From Rutstroemia sp. NJR-2017a BVV2 (Eukaryota > Ascomycota > Leotiomycetes > Helotiales > Rutstroemiaceae): a stretch of DNA of 64,000 nucleotides. Below are positions 1-11,289 of this stretch, piece by piece. Numbering within the stretch: the stretch's first letter is position 1; every line of letters begins with the position of its first letter. Both the position numbers and the translations under genes were made by a program. Location of the stretch: the NCBI GenBank assembly GCA_002946415.1, contig NJPS01000006.1:248001-312000 (forward strand), read 5' to 3'. The notes beneath the pieces were generated by a model, which was given only the letters and a program-made list of their open reading frames with translations, was not told where the DNA came from and did not search any database.

Positions 1-1528
1 AACACTGGTAGAATAATCCAATTTTCAACACGATTCTCAACATTGCTTTCTGCACTTGAAACACTACCACTTGGCGTGTATGAAAACTTGCAGCAATGAA
101 ACCACCATCTGCCGCAGAAAATGGTAATAATGACTTAGAGGTTTAATCGCAGAGAATACGAGTACCGTGATACTATAGAGAGGTGGAAGAACAGAATCGC
201 GGTTTTGTAGATCATCCCCCACCTTCTCGGGCACTAGAAGGCAGAGTGGGGTTGGGTTGTGGACGATAAGGCTTCATTGATCTCAATCAAAGCTTGTGTC
301 GCTGTATTGGTTCTGGCATGTCAAAGGTTGGTATTGCTGCTTTCGGACAAACAACTACAAATTGCGAAAGGGGTTGAGATCCGCTGTAAGTTTGCTGAAA
401 GAATACTGAAAGAGAAACGTCGGTACAGTACTGGAAGGGGGTGCTTGATATTTGCTTCAACACTCGGGGAGATTCGCAAGCACCTAACATATACCCCTCG
501 TATGCCATCATGTGAACTCCTGACTCCTACAGGAGCGTAGAGTAGCACCTGCAGACTGCAGACTGCAGTGCAGCGAGTGGATTGTCCCCATAGCCGGAGC
601 TATCGTACTGTAGCTTATCTCACAGCGCTAGACCAGATGACGTGTGGTTGAACGGGGCGTGATCACTTATGGCAATTTGAAAAGGGCCGTGGGTGAGGTT
701 GGGCGAAGGGTCGAGGGGAGGGGCGGGAGTGGGTTGTGCGAGTGAAGATATACTTATTTCACAATATGAAACACCAGTACTCCTTCGATGCGATTCTGAC
801 AACGTGCAGTTCACGTAAGGGAATTCACCTATTGGATGGATTTCATTGACGACACCTTTGTGTAAGCGTGGGTTGAGTAGCACCCAATGCTGGTGGTGAA
901 GTCGAGCTTATCGCCAGAGGTCGCAGCTCCGCGATAACCACTGTAAAGCAGCCCCGCATGACGCTAAAGCCCCCTCAGTTAAGCACAAGCACCGCACCAG
1001 CATCCACACCCACGCACCATCATCCATCCATCTCACCACAACGACGACAACTTTGTGAATACCTGCAGTACCTTTCCCAACGCCCCTCTTTGCGTATCGC
1101 GCAAAACTATCGCTTTACAGTGCCATTTCTATCAGCCGCCGCGCTTTACTCTTTACCCCATTAAATAAAGGTTGAACGACAGAAGCTCGCCTTTCCTATC
1201 TCTGACACGTTAAACGGTTAATTATCTAGCAAGGCGCCCGGACTTTCGCGATTGCCAACAGGCAACGACAGGCAAGTAGTACCTCATTAGTGAACCGCAC
1301 TCATTCCACAAAACTTTTGGGTCCCTGCTCTCTTTTTCTTCTCCACACAAATTCGATTTCGGAAACTCACTCTGCTTTACAATAAAAAGAAGAGTAAGCT
1401 CCGTACATTGCTTCGTCCTTTTTGCCTTCGGACGTTTACCTTACCTCTGAAGCTGCTTCTCCGACCTCGCCGTCACTCCCCCATTTTACCGTCCTCGAGA
1501 CTTGATATGATCCCACAAGGCTAATGAC
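1..1528. other. Upstream spacer without recognised gene
   Basis: I see no coding region that looks real. Short open frames on both strands lack family features. A small direct repeat of CTGCAGA units lies at 549-568. The last 200 bases are pyrimidine-rich, as in a fungal promoter and 5' leader of the gene starting at 1529. Two upstream ATGs (1507 and 1524) lie just before that start. Confidence 0.6.
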
Positions 1529-4171
1529 ATGCCGTCCTCCAGCGATATTCCTGCTTTAGATTTATCTAAGGCAGAGCAACAATCACAGTCTATTGACTTT
1601 CGATTTCCCTCACCGATTGTCGACGCCAGAATAAGTAACTGGGTGGAGCATCAATCTTCATCCATCATGTCGACTCTGAGCGAGGCTCCCTCTGACGAAA
1701 GTCACCTTTCTGAATCTACCTACGATTTCATGGACACCGATGAAGAGAGCAGAGACGATAATGGCACTGAGTCAGTAGCGTCCATGGAATTCGGTCGTCC
1801 GGATGACCTCGCCAGCCTTGCAGATACGGAGAACAGTGATGAAAGTGGGGACGAACATACCCACAACTCATCTTCAATCCCCGCCTACGGTCTCGATGGG
1901 TCGATCAGCAATGAATTCAGCACTCCTACACTGGGTCGAACCTCCGCCGTCTTGCTCGAAGAACCCGACAGACCACTCTCCCAATCTATTGAATTCGAAG
2001 AACCAAATAATAGCTTGGGCGTTGAAAATGTATCAGTCAGACACACTGTTGCAGATTTCAACGAAGAGCAGACCGAGGTCATAGCTCGAGACATGCAAAT
2101 GCAGAATGCCCCACAGCGACTTATTCTTACTATTCGACAAACAATGACGAAGCAAGGACTGTCCACCAAAGAGCCGCTTCGAATCCTCTATGTAGGCAGC
2201 CATGCTGCAAAGCAAGACATCATCCACAAGATCGCTAGCTCTGTTACTGCTTCTATCGAAAGTTCACGATCGCAGCTCCGTAGCTCCGCACAACTTTACA
2301 ATGTCGTCCCGGTATCCGCATTTGGTTCCGAAAAGACACCAGAGATCGAGCTTATGCACTCTTCCGGCTACCAAATCAAGGTTGACGACTGCATCTCTGC
2401 CCAAGGCATGGAGTACGAGGATGCACCTGAGAAACCGGAGGTGATCAAACTGACACTGGATGATAATTATCACTATCATTCCGTGCCCGAGGATGATCAT
2501 TTCTTCGTGGAGCCAGAATGGGAGCTTCCACACGTAGCAGTAATTTTCTGCTCCGACAACGATGATGGACAAGCACGACGCACAAGAACACTCTCCAGAA
2601 AGTTTATGAGCCGTCATGGCATACCATCGATCGTCATCTCTCACAAGCAAACCCTCAACAAAATTCAATGCATGACATTAGATCATCATTCCGTTCACAT
2701 GTGTCTAGAGTCGAGAGATGGGAATGGCAGAGGAAACATTGTTCATCAACGTCTACCTATAGACCTCACTTCTTTCTTGAATATCGATGCTAGGCAGATG
2801 AACAGAAATCTTGCCTACCTCACCGGTCTTCACGAACCCACTATTATGCCTAGTCCTCCTTTGTCGGCTAAAAGGGTCGATAGTTCTCCTGTCAACTCTC
2901 AGGTCCTGGAAAAGCCATCTACCAAGACCGGCAAACAGTCTTGGATCTCGAACCTAACAGAGTGGAGATCGTTACTTCCATTCGGCTTGCTTGCCTTGAG
3001 TGTATTGGCAGCTGTGGCTTCTGGCGGTTCTAACTACTGGAAGATGTCATCACCAGCAATTTCTGTCAACAGCAAAGTGATGTCAGCTGAGCCAATAACT
3101 ACACCATCTTTGAAGAACGATCCAGCAGCTGCAAGTATTACATCTGTGCTGGCATCGGTTGCAACCTCCACACGAACAGTCACAGTCACTCAAGCTCCTC
3201 CTTCTGGACCCAACAATCTCGCAGTGGTACCCCCGATGGAGGTCGGAAAAGTGGCCCAGGCTGCTCAAAAGCCATTGAAGACTGATAGCAAATGTGGTGT
3301 CTGTAAAGCCGAGATCCTTGGAGACAAGGAAATTCTGATTCGCATTCCGACTACGACAAAACTCAGTTGGCTCACGAAGGAAGCGATGTCAGTGAAAATT
3401 ATGAGGGACAATACCACAGTTGATACCGAACGAGCTTACAGCACCGATGATGGAATAGTGTTATCACTCAGCAAGAAGGAGGCACATGGTGTCCTCAACG
3501 TCTCTGTTATTACTACCCGAAGGCCAAAGGTCAATGAGACTTTCCAGGTTGACTTTGGGAGTAACACGATCCAAAACATGCAGGACCTTCTAGGGAGATT
3601 CTACACATTCTTTAAAGAAGACACGGTGATAGTGGATGGTCAAACACTTGCGGATGTTCGTGTGGCAGCGGAAAAGGTTCTCAAGGATGCACGTGAATCA
3701 TCTCAAACAACACTTGCCGGCATGGAAGAGGCAAGACGTCAAGCTATAGAACGAGCCGCATCTATCACAAGTCAGCTCACCGAATCAGCGATGGCAATGT
3801 CCTTTGAAGCCGCTAAACGCAGCGCTCGCATCTCGCACGAGGTTGGTAGTCAAATTGTCGAAGCAGAGAAGGTTATCGCCAAACAACTTCAGTCTCTTCA
3901 GAATATTCGAGAACCTATGGACGATGGAATCTTGAAGGCTCAAGTCCGCTCAAAACTTCTATGGCTCAAGATGTTGGGCAAAGATGCAGAATATGATGAG
4001 TACAAGAGACGTGCTATTTCATCAGCTCGCAAGAAGCTTGAAGTGGCAGTTGAGAAGCCTCAGCAACAGCCAGAACAACAACAAAAGAAGACTCGTCGTG
4101 CTCTTAAGAAGTCGGCGAAGAAGGAGGCGAGGGCTGTGAAGAAAGGCAAGGCTGGTCGTGCAGTCGCTTAG
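1529..4171 (+). CDS. Unknown 880-aa single-span membrane protein with coiled-coil C-terminus
   Basis: I do not recognise this protein. It is one uninterrupted frame of 880 codons. The N-terminal ~180 residues are Ser/Asp/Glu-rich and look disordered. Residues ~200-420 look folded, with beta-alpha patterns such as LRILYVGS (~220) and PHVAVIFCS (~333) that could be Rossmann-like. One hydrophobic stretch at ~481-502 (LLPFGLLALSVLAAVASGG) should span a membrane. A single CxxC (KCGVC) lies near 588. Residues ~705-820 are helical, Ala/Glu/Lys-rich and probably a coiled coil. The tail from ~835 is a Gln- then Lys-rich basic stretch. There is no cleavable signal peptide, so the acidic half is probably cytosolic or nuclear. 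Two upstream ATGs precede the start: 1507 opens a five-codon reading frame, and 1524 overlaps the start out of frame. This suggests leaky scanning or translational control. The coding call is firm; the function is open. Confidence 0.85.
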   Translation: MPSSSDIPALDLSKAEQQSQSIDFRFPSPIVDARISNWVEHQSSSIMSTLSEAPSDESHLSESTYDFMDTDEESRDDNGTESVASMEFGRPDDLASLADTENSDESGDEHTHNSSSIPAYGLDGSISNEFSTPTLGRTSAVLLEEPDRPLSQSIEFEEPNNSLGVENVSVRHTVADFNEEQTEVIARDMQMQNAPQRLILTIRQTMTKQGLSTKEPLRILYVGSHAAKQDIIHKIASSVTASIESSRSQLRSSAQLYNVVPVSAFGSEKTPEIELMHSSGYQIKVDDCISAQGMEYEDAPEKPEVIKLTLDDNYHYHSVPEDDHFFVEPEWELPHVAVIFCSDNDDGQARRTRTLSRKFMSRHGIPSIVISHKQTLNKIQCMTLDHHSVHMCLESRDGNGRGNIVHQRLPIDLTSFLNIDARQMNRNLAYLTGLHEPTIMPSPPLSAKRVDSSPVNSQVLEKPSTKTGKQSWISNLTEWRSLLPFGLLALSVLAAVASGGSNYWKMSSPAISVNSKVMSAEPITTPSLKNDPAAASITSVLASVATSTRTVTVTQAPPSGPNNLAVVPPMEVGKVAQAAQKPLKTDSKCGVCKAEILGDKEILIRIPTTTKLSWLTKEAMSVKIMRDNTTVDTERAYSTDDGIVLSLSKKEAHGVLNVSVITTRRPKVNETFQVDFGSNTIQNMQDLLGRFYTFFKEDTVIVDGQTLADVRVAAEKVLKDARESSQTTLAGMEEARRQAIERAASITSQLTESAMAMSFEAAKRSARISHEVGSQIVEAEKVIAKQLQSLQNIREPMDDGILKAQVRSKLLWLKMLGKDAEYDEYKRRAISSARKKLEVAVEKPQQQPEQQQKKTRRALKKSAKKEARAVKKGKAGRAVA

Positions 4172-6143
4172 GCTGAGCGTTGGTTATTCTTTTGGGAGTA
4201 ATGGGGGAATGGCAAGGGGCGTGAGTTTTGTTTGTGCGGTTATGGGACTTTCAGGTAGGGTGATATCAAATATGGATCGGAGTTTTCTTGCTGTGCTTTC
4301 GGTTCGTTGGTTGATTGAGTTGGTTGGTATTGGGTGGTTAGTTGACCTGACTGCTTTGGCTATCAGTTATGGATGCGATTGCATACACGGCTGGATGGAT
4401 GGATTCGAGCTAGGGATGGAAGGATGGATAGGATGGCATGGCGGGAATATACACTCAGCATCTTTGATTAGGGAAATACTGGAAAGTACTCAAGTGAATC
4501 ATGGCGTAGGCAAAAGGAAGGATATTATATGTGACGTATGATTGATATGATGGGATCGGATGGACTGGAATGGGGTGAATGTGGGAGCGAATGGATATGG
4601 GATGGAAGGGATGGGATGGAAAACATAGTCTAAGAGTATTGCATATTTCTCTTCTCCTCTTGCTTTTGTGTGTTTATGCACGTGTGTGTGGTTGTTTGAT
4701 TATGTGATGATGTGATATGAATTGATTTATGCGCATCTAATTCGGCTTGTGTTAGGCTGTGATGTGATTTGAGATGCTGTTCCCGTTCGCTTTTCTTTGT
4801 CTTGCTGCTTGCTTGTCCCGTCTTTCTTCCTACCTGTCCCCGCTTTTCGTGTAGGGAGAGTAGATGATCGATCTGTGGGTGCATACTCGGATGCAGATGC
4901 TGAAATGTTGTTACTCCAGATGAGATGGTAAGGAGATGAGATGGGAGGATATGAGATGAGGTGGGGAGGAGTAGGTCGATCGGTCGGTCGGTCGGGCAGC
5001 TAGTTGAGTGAATGAATGGTTTGGTGATGGGATTAGAGTAAAGGTGGGTGAGATTTCTAGGGGTTTGTTTGATGTTTGACACTTGGTGGATGGATGGGTG
5101 GATGGGTAGACATGTAGATTGAAATGGGGATTGGGATATGAGGGATGGATATGGGAGAATGGCAGATTGGTATGAGGAATAGGTAGGTATCAAGGGATTC
5201 GGAATTGGGATATGTGGTGGTTTGGGAGTTTAGGTATGGGATGAGATGAAGTAGGATTGGTAAGTTGAAGTGCTGGGAGATGGGGAGATGTTATTATCCC
5301 ATATGCTGTATTGTGTTGCATATCTGACGTTTTCCCTTTGATTAATGCGTACTTCCGAATATGTGAGGTAAAAATAGAGCATAACATTCTATTATATTAA
5401 GCTTCTCGCCAGGATATCCGACCGTTTCCGACGATTGCGAACATGTTGGTGAGGCTCATTTACAAAACTAGGGGGCGTGGTGTGGTGTCCTAATCGGTGA
5501 GTGAACTGGGTTTGCTTGATGCATGAATTTATCCGTTACGCCCAATGCAACCGGGCTGACGAATCACCTATTATGCCTTCACCCCGTCTAGGACGCCCAT
5601 GTTTTTAAATGCTGGACTTGCAGGTATCATCTTTTTAAAAATGAAAGCTGTACCGAAATCTCCCTTCGAATCCAATGCAAGCTTGGTAGGCAATCTCCAC
5701 AACGCACACACGGATTGTTGTGTTTTTTACGAGGGGGTGTGAGGGCGAAAAACTACTTGTCGATTTAAGTTGTGGTGGGGTAACAGCACAATCAGAAATG
5801 AAACATTCCCCCCGGTGGTGGCTTTTTGGGCTCTGCACTGCCTTGACTCCATATGAAGGCCGAAGCCCCACTATCCAATGACTTTTATGGCGCAGTTACT
5901 TAATACAGATAAAGCTTCGAGAGCCCTTATGTATTATATGCAAGCTGGCTCTGGCTTCTCTTTCTTTCCAATTTTTGTCTTTACATAAGTTAGATTCAAG
6001 TGTGAAGCAATTCAAGCGAATTGAGATTGTACTGGGATCTTGTATAAATACCCGAATATTACCTGTAAGTAGTCCTCGTTATGTGGGCACTTCATATCTA
6101 ACAAAAATGCCAAGAGTACTCGTCAGAGGAAGGTCTTCCCAGC
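4172..6143. other. Long spacer, G-rich in its first kilobase
   Basis: This lies between the 880-aa gene and the NLR gene. About 4172-5270 is strongly strand-biased (G, A and T on +, little C) and full of GGAT/GGGAT motifs. Open frames on the minus strand here are translations of the low-complexity DNA (Pro/His/Ser/Ile-rich) and are not called. From ~5400 the composition is normal and I see no gene. The last 200 bases probably hold the NLR promoter. Confidence 0.6.
4381..5180 (+). repeat. Interspersed GGAT-type simple repeats
   Basis: Degenerate GGATGG/GGGATGG units recur at 4391-4437, 4549-4620 and 5089-5113, and a short CGGT microsatellite lies at about 4977-4997. The + strand is purine/G-rich with few cytosines over several hundred bases. 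No coding potential is claimed. Confidence 0.6.
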
Positions 6144-9100
6144 ATGGAGCAATCTCAATCATTTACGCATGATGATTACACTGTGGGCTGGATATGTGCT
6201 CTACCAGATACTGAGTTGGTAGTGGCAGAAGCAATGTTAGATGAGATGCATAAAGTGCTGCCTGCTGCAGATCCAGGAGACACGAATGTTTATGCTCTTG
6301 GGAGAATTGGGACACATAACGTTGTCATTGCTTGTTTACCCGCAGAAAGCACAGGCAAAGTATCAGCTGCAGTAGTAGCGAAGGATATGCTTCGCAGCTT
6401 CCGAGCGATTCGATTTGGGCTAATGGTTGGCATCGGTGGTGGAGCACCTTATTATGGTGACGAGCGTGCTGAACAAGCTGAAAATTCCGGGCATGAGACT
6501 GATGAAGAAGCCGAGGATTCGGATGATGAGGAGGAAGATGAGTCTATCAAAGATATTAGGCTTGGAGACGTTGTGGTTAGCCTGCAAACAAAATCAACGG
6601 AGGCTGTTGTGCAATACGACTTTGGAAAATCAATCCAAGGAGGCGATTTCGTTCTAACTGGAAAATTGAACAAACCTCCAAGCATTGTTCTCAATGCAGT
6701 GGGCGCTCTCAGAAGCAAGGCAATCCGACAAGGTCTTGATACACTGAAAATTCTCAAGGAGATGACAGCTGCCAATCCACGTTTGGCGAAGAAATTTGTG
6801 TACCAAGGAATCGAGAAAGACCGACTTTTCAAAAAAGATGTTACACATTTAACTGACAAAAAGTCTTGCAAAGCGTGTTGCGGACCGAACAACATCAATC
6901 TCGTGAGAAGAACCACACGTGAAGACGATTCGCCTAAATTACATTATGGAACCATTGGATCAGCCGACCAGGTGATGAAAGATGCGAACTTGAGAGATAA
7001 ATGGGCCAAGGACAAAGGCATTATATGCTTCGAGATGGAAGCTGCAGGTAAACATTTCGTGACCTTCGATCAAAGTGACACTGCTAATTTAGCTATATTA
7101 GGCTTGATGGACTCCTTTCCATGTTTAGTTATTCGAGGAATTTGTGACTATGCCGATTCACACAAGAATAAAGTATGGCAACCTTATGCTGCAGCAACAG
7201 CCGCAGCCTATGCAAAAGAGCTTCTTCATGTCATACCCGGACAACAAGTACAGAAAATGCCTCAAATTGAAGTTGGTCAGTAGCACCTTATCGTTGCAGC
7301 CGGCTTCTTTCTGCGTATAATAGTCGTTCTTTGCATGTACAGAATTGGGGATAGCATCAGCCAACCAATTTCAATTCTATGAATTTATGAAATCATCAAA
7401 TACATCGAACTACTGCAGCGTTTTCTCGTTTTTTGTGGTCCTCTCTGCTTTCATCTAAGGAACCTCATAGCATAAACTAACTTTTCTGTTTCACAGTTGC
7501 CGATAAAATTGTACAGCACCTTGAAGATTGGCGAAAAGCAGATAAGGAGGAGCTTAAGCAACAACGAAGAACACAAGATGAAGAAGATTGCCTTCAAGCA
7601 TTATGCACTATGCAGTATGAGTTACAAAAGAATCTCAACCCAGCAAGGGCCAAAGACACATGCACTTGGTGTTTGGAAGACCCGGCATTTCTTGATTGGA
7701 GAGATAGATCCACATCGCGCTTGCTATGGCTAACAGCTGACCCTGGTTGCGGAAAGTCTGTTTTGTCGAGAGCACTTGTCGACGAACGTTTGATTGAGAA
7801 AGAAGGAAGCAATACAACGATTTGCTACTTCTTCTTCAAGGATACCTCTGAAAGTCAAAGAAGCTCGGTCAATGCATTATCCGCTCTACTACATCAACTG
7901 TTTTCTTCGGAAAAGGGAGCGAAGCTTATAGAGCATGCTGTGCCCGCCTTTAAAAGGGACAAAACTTTGTTCGCTAAGAATTTCGAGGTGTTATGGTCCG
8001 TTGTTTACCGTATCGCGAGAGATCCAGAATGTGGCAAGATTGTCTTCTTGGTAGATGCTCTCGATGAATGCGAACGCCAATTCCGGGAAGATTTCATCAA
8101 AAAGTTGAAGATATTCGAAGAGATAAGGAATTCCTCGATCGAGAAAAAGAACAACTTTCAAATTTTCATCACCAGCCGACCATATTGGGACATTGAAAGA
8201 GTGTTCCTTAGATTGATTAAAACCTTTCCCAATATCCGACTTCAAGGAGAGAGACAGACATATAAGATACAAATGGAAATCGATCGTGTGATTGAAGCTC
8301 GAGTAGCTGAGTTAAACGATACTATAGCAAGTAGGAAAGCCCGAGATCTTTTATTGAACGGCCTGTCGAAAGTTGAAAACCGGACATATCTGTGGCTATA
8401 TCTAGTTTTCAAAGAAATTGAATCGAAGCCAAGAATCGACAGCAAAATTGTGGAACGCCTCTTGCGAGAATTACCAAAAACCATTCAGGAGGCTTACGAA
8501 AAAATTCTGCAAAGAAGCAGTGATCAGCAAGATGCCAGAAGACTACTGCATATCATTGTAGGAGCAACAAGGCCTCTTTCTTTGAGAGAAATAGGGGTAG
8601 CGTTGTATATTACAAAGGAGACATGTAGTCACGAAGATCTTGAGATTCAAGAAGATGAACAACAGTTCGGGATCACGATTCGAGATCTCTGTGGTCTTTT
8701 CATCACTATTATCGACGGAAAAGTCTTCCTAATCCACCAGACTGCAAAAGAGTTTCTTGTTCCCAATTCAGATACAATTGCTCCACTTCCGGGAACTACT
8801 TGGAAGCAATCACTGAACCCAAACACCTCGAGTCTCATACTGGCAGAATGTTGTCTGTGGTATCTATCATTCGAAGAATTTAAAAAATCTGTTCCGACAC
8901 TGACACGGAGACATGAAACAGAAAGATACACCCTGGAGAGCGATTTTCTGGACTATTCAGCACGAAACTGGTTTACACATTTTAACGGGGCCAGGAACAT
9001 AGATACGGATACGAAAAAACTAGCCTTGATCATCTGCGATGTTAGCTCAAGTTGTTTCACATTATGGTTTACAATCTACTACGGGAAACGGTTTCAGCGT

Positions 9101-10744
9101 GAAATGCAGCCTGAATGGAACCAGACTTTATTCGTCACAGCATACTTTGGACTAGGAATTTTGACAGCAATGTTGCTAGAGGAATCAGCAGACTTCAACA
9201 TTACAGATTCAACCGGCAGAACACCATTGATTTGGTCAGCTGAAAGAGGCCATGAAGAAGTAGTGAAGATACTGCTTGAAGCGCAAGCTGATGTAAATGC
9301 AAGCGGTGGTGAACATAGCCCGGGTACTGCACTTTCTGCAGCTTCTCTAAATGGCCATGAAGCAGTAGTGAAAATACTGCTTGAAGCGCAAGCTGATGTA
9401 AATGCACAAGGGGGTGAATTTGGCAATGCACTTCAAGCAGCTTCTAAGAACGGCTATGAAGCAGTAGTTAAAATACTGCTTGAAGCGCAAGCTGATATAA
9501 ATGCACAAGGGGGTGAATTTGGCAATGCACTTCAAGCAGCTTCTAGAGGAGGCTATGAAGCAGTAGTGAAAATACTACTTGAAGCACGAGCTGATGTAAA
9601 TGTGCAAGGGGGTTATTATGGTAATGCACTTCAAGCAGCTTGTGCCACAGGCTATGAAGCAGTAGTGAAAATACTGCTTGAAGCACGAGCTGATGTAAAT
9701 GCGCAAGGGGGTAGTTATGGTAATGCACTTCAAGCAGCTTGTTTTGGCGGCTATGAAGCAGTGATGAAAATACTGCTTGAAGCACGAGCTGATGTAAATG
9801 CGCAAGGGGGTCGTTATGGTAATGCACTTCAAGCAGCTTGTGCCGGAGGCTATGAAGCAGTGGTGAAAATACTGCTTGAAGCACGAGCTGATGTAAATGC
9901 GCAAGGGGGTCTTTATGGTAATGCACTTCAAGCAGCTTCTAAAGGAGGCTATGAAGCAGTGGTGAAAATACTACTTGAAGCACAAGCTGATGTAAATGTG
10001 CAAGGGGGTTTATATGGTAATGCACTTAACGCAGCTTGTGCCAGAGGCCGTAAAGCAATAGTGAAAATACTGCTTGAAGCACGAGCTGATGTAAATGCGC
10101 AAGGGGGTCGTTATGGTAATGCGCTTCGAACAGCTTCTGCCGAAGGCTATGAAGCAGTAGTGAAGATACTGCTTGAAGCACGAGCTGATGTAAATGCGCA
10201 AGGGGGTAGTTGTGGTAATGCACTTCAAGCAGCTTGTGCCGGAGGCTATGAAGCAGTGGTGAAAATACTGCTTGAAGCACGAGCTGATGTAAATGCGCAA
10301 GGGGGTCTTTATGGTAATGCAATTAACGCAGCTTGTACCGGAGGCTATGAAGCAGTAGTGAAAATACTGCTTGAAGCACGAGCTGATGTAAATGCGCAAG
10401 GGGGTCTTTATGGTAATACACTTCAAGCAGCTTGTGCCGGAGGCTATGAAGCAGTGGTGAAAATACTGCTTGAAGCACGAGCTGATGTAAATGCGCAAGG
10501 GGGTCTTTATGATAATGCAATTAGCGCAGCTTGTGCCGGAGGCCATGAAGCAGTAGTAAAAATACTGCTTAATGTAGGAGAAGTCGAGGTAAATTCAAAA
10601 GATACATGTGGTTATACACCATTATCTTACGCTACTGAAGTTGGAAACGAAGCCATTGTCAAGATGTTACTTGATACAGGAAAATTCAAAGTGGATTCAA
10701 AGAATATAGTTGGTGATACACCATTATCTTTGGCTATTAGATAG
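6144..10744 (+). CDS. NLR-like receptor: nucleoside phosphorylase - NACHT - ankyrin repeats
   Basis: The exons are 6144-7275 and 7497-10744, with a 221-nt intron (donor GTCAGT, branch ACTAAC at 7476-7481, acceptor CACAG). The joined frame is 1459 aa. Residues ~10-360 form a PNP/UDP-phosphorylase-type domain (DYTVGWICALP at the start, FGLMVGIGGG, IRLGDVVVS, VIRGICDYADSH), interrupted by an acidic Glu/Asp insert at ~112-138. A NACHT NTPase follows, with P-loop ADPGCGKS at ~458-465, Walker B KIVFLVDALDECE at ~558-570 and sensor-like ITSRPY. From ~950 there are about 15 ankyrin repeats of 33 aa, 13 of them nearly identical. This is the typical layout of a fungal NLR: an N-terminal effector domain, a nucleotide-driven oligomerisation switch and a C-terminal ligand-sensing array. 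Such proteins act in the cytosol in non-self recognition and programmed cell death. The frame stops inside a further ankyrin unit, and homology continues out of frame just beyond (10743-10820). Confidence 0.88.
9326..10615 (+). repeat. 13 tandem ankyrin-coding units of 99 bp
   Basis: The period is 99 bp (33 codons) and it stays in frame throughout. Units share a core like YEAVVKILLEARADVNAQGG. Differences cluster in a few codons around each unit boundary (for example FG/YY/SY/RY/LY after GG, and the two or three residues after AAC/AAS). The last unit has one extra codon. The near-identity at DNA level points to recent duplication or gene conversion between units. Confidence 0.93.
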
Positions 10745-10820
10745 ACACAAAGCTGTTATCAAGATGCTGCTCGAACGAGGCACTAAGATATATATAGAGA
10801 GCAGAAGTAGTTTATGTTGA
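10743..10820 (+). other. Out-of-frame continuation of the last ankyrin repeat
   Basis: Directly after the NLR stop codon (10742-10744), the frame shifted by +1 reads RHKAVIKMLLERG and runs 25 codons to a TGA at 10818-10820. This matches the second half of an ankyrin unit whose first half (TPLSLAIR) is the in-frame C-terminus of the NLR. A 1-nt insertion or 2-nt deletion near 10741 would explain it. The NLR probably once ended about 25 residues later. Confidence 0.7.
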
Positions 10821-11258
10821 GACCTACATAATAATGAGATAGTGTACCTAGAATCCCTATAAATAGTCGGTCCTTTACCTCTATAGATAGCTGATCAGGT
10901 AGAATCTTGAAATATATTATATATCTAAATCTCTACTATAATACGATCTGAACCTCCAAGACAACTCATCGACGTGGATGAAAAAGTCTGAACGCATTTC
11001 AGGAAACGAAATTTGAAATTCGCATGTAAGCATTCGGCCATTCTTCGCCCCTTGCAATGAAACGATCTGGGAGTTGCCAACTTGCCTATCGCAAAGATTT
11101 GGAAGGACTTGGAACTCGGATTTCTGCAGTCTGATTCTATCAAAGCTTCCTAGACATTCAGATGTGTATCATTAGCTGGACTGTCAAAAGAAAAACTCTG
11201 GAATGACCGCCGGAGTTCATTGAGGAATGGAACATGTAACTATGTTTCAACTTACTAA

Positions 11259-11289
11259 ACTGGCAGTCAACTAGTAGTTGACTGCCAGT
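11259..11289. repeat. Perfect 14-bp inverted repeat with 3-nt loop
   Basis: Arms ACTGGCAGTCAACT (11259-11272) and AGTTGACTGCCAGT (11276-11289) are exact reverse complements separated by AGT. It could form a short hairpin or cruciform. It sits at the 5' edge of the open frame beginning at 11278. It could be a binding site, a transposon-excision scar or chance. Confidence 0.8.

Noticed and set aside
4630..5193. 187-codon minus-strand frame rich in Pro, His, Ser, Ile
   Set aside because: It is the reverse translation of GGAT-type simple repeats; no start context, domain or splice evidence.
9094..10546. Long minus-strand open frames opposite the NLR ankyrin region
   Set aside because: They have the same 33-residue periodicity because they are antisense translations of the ankyrin repeat DNA; no independent gene features.
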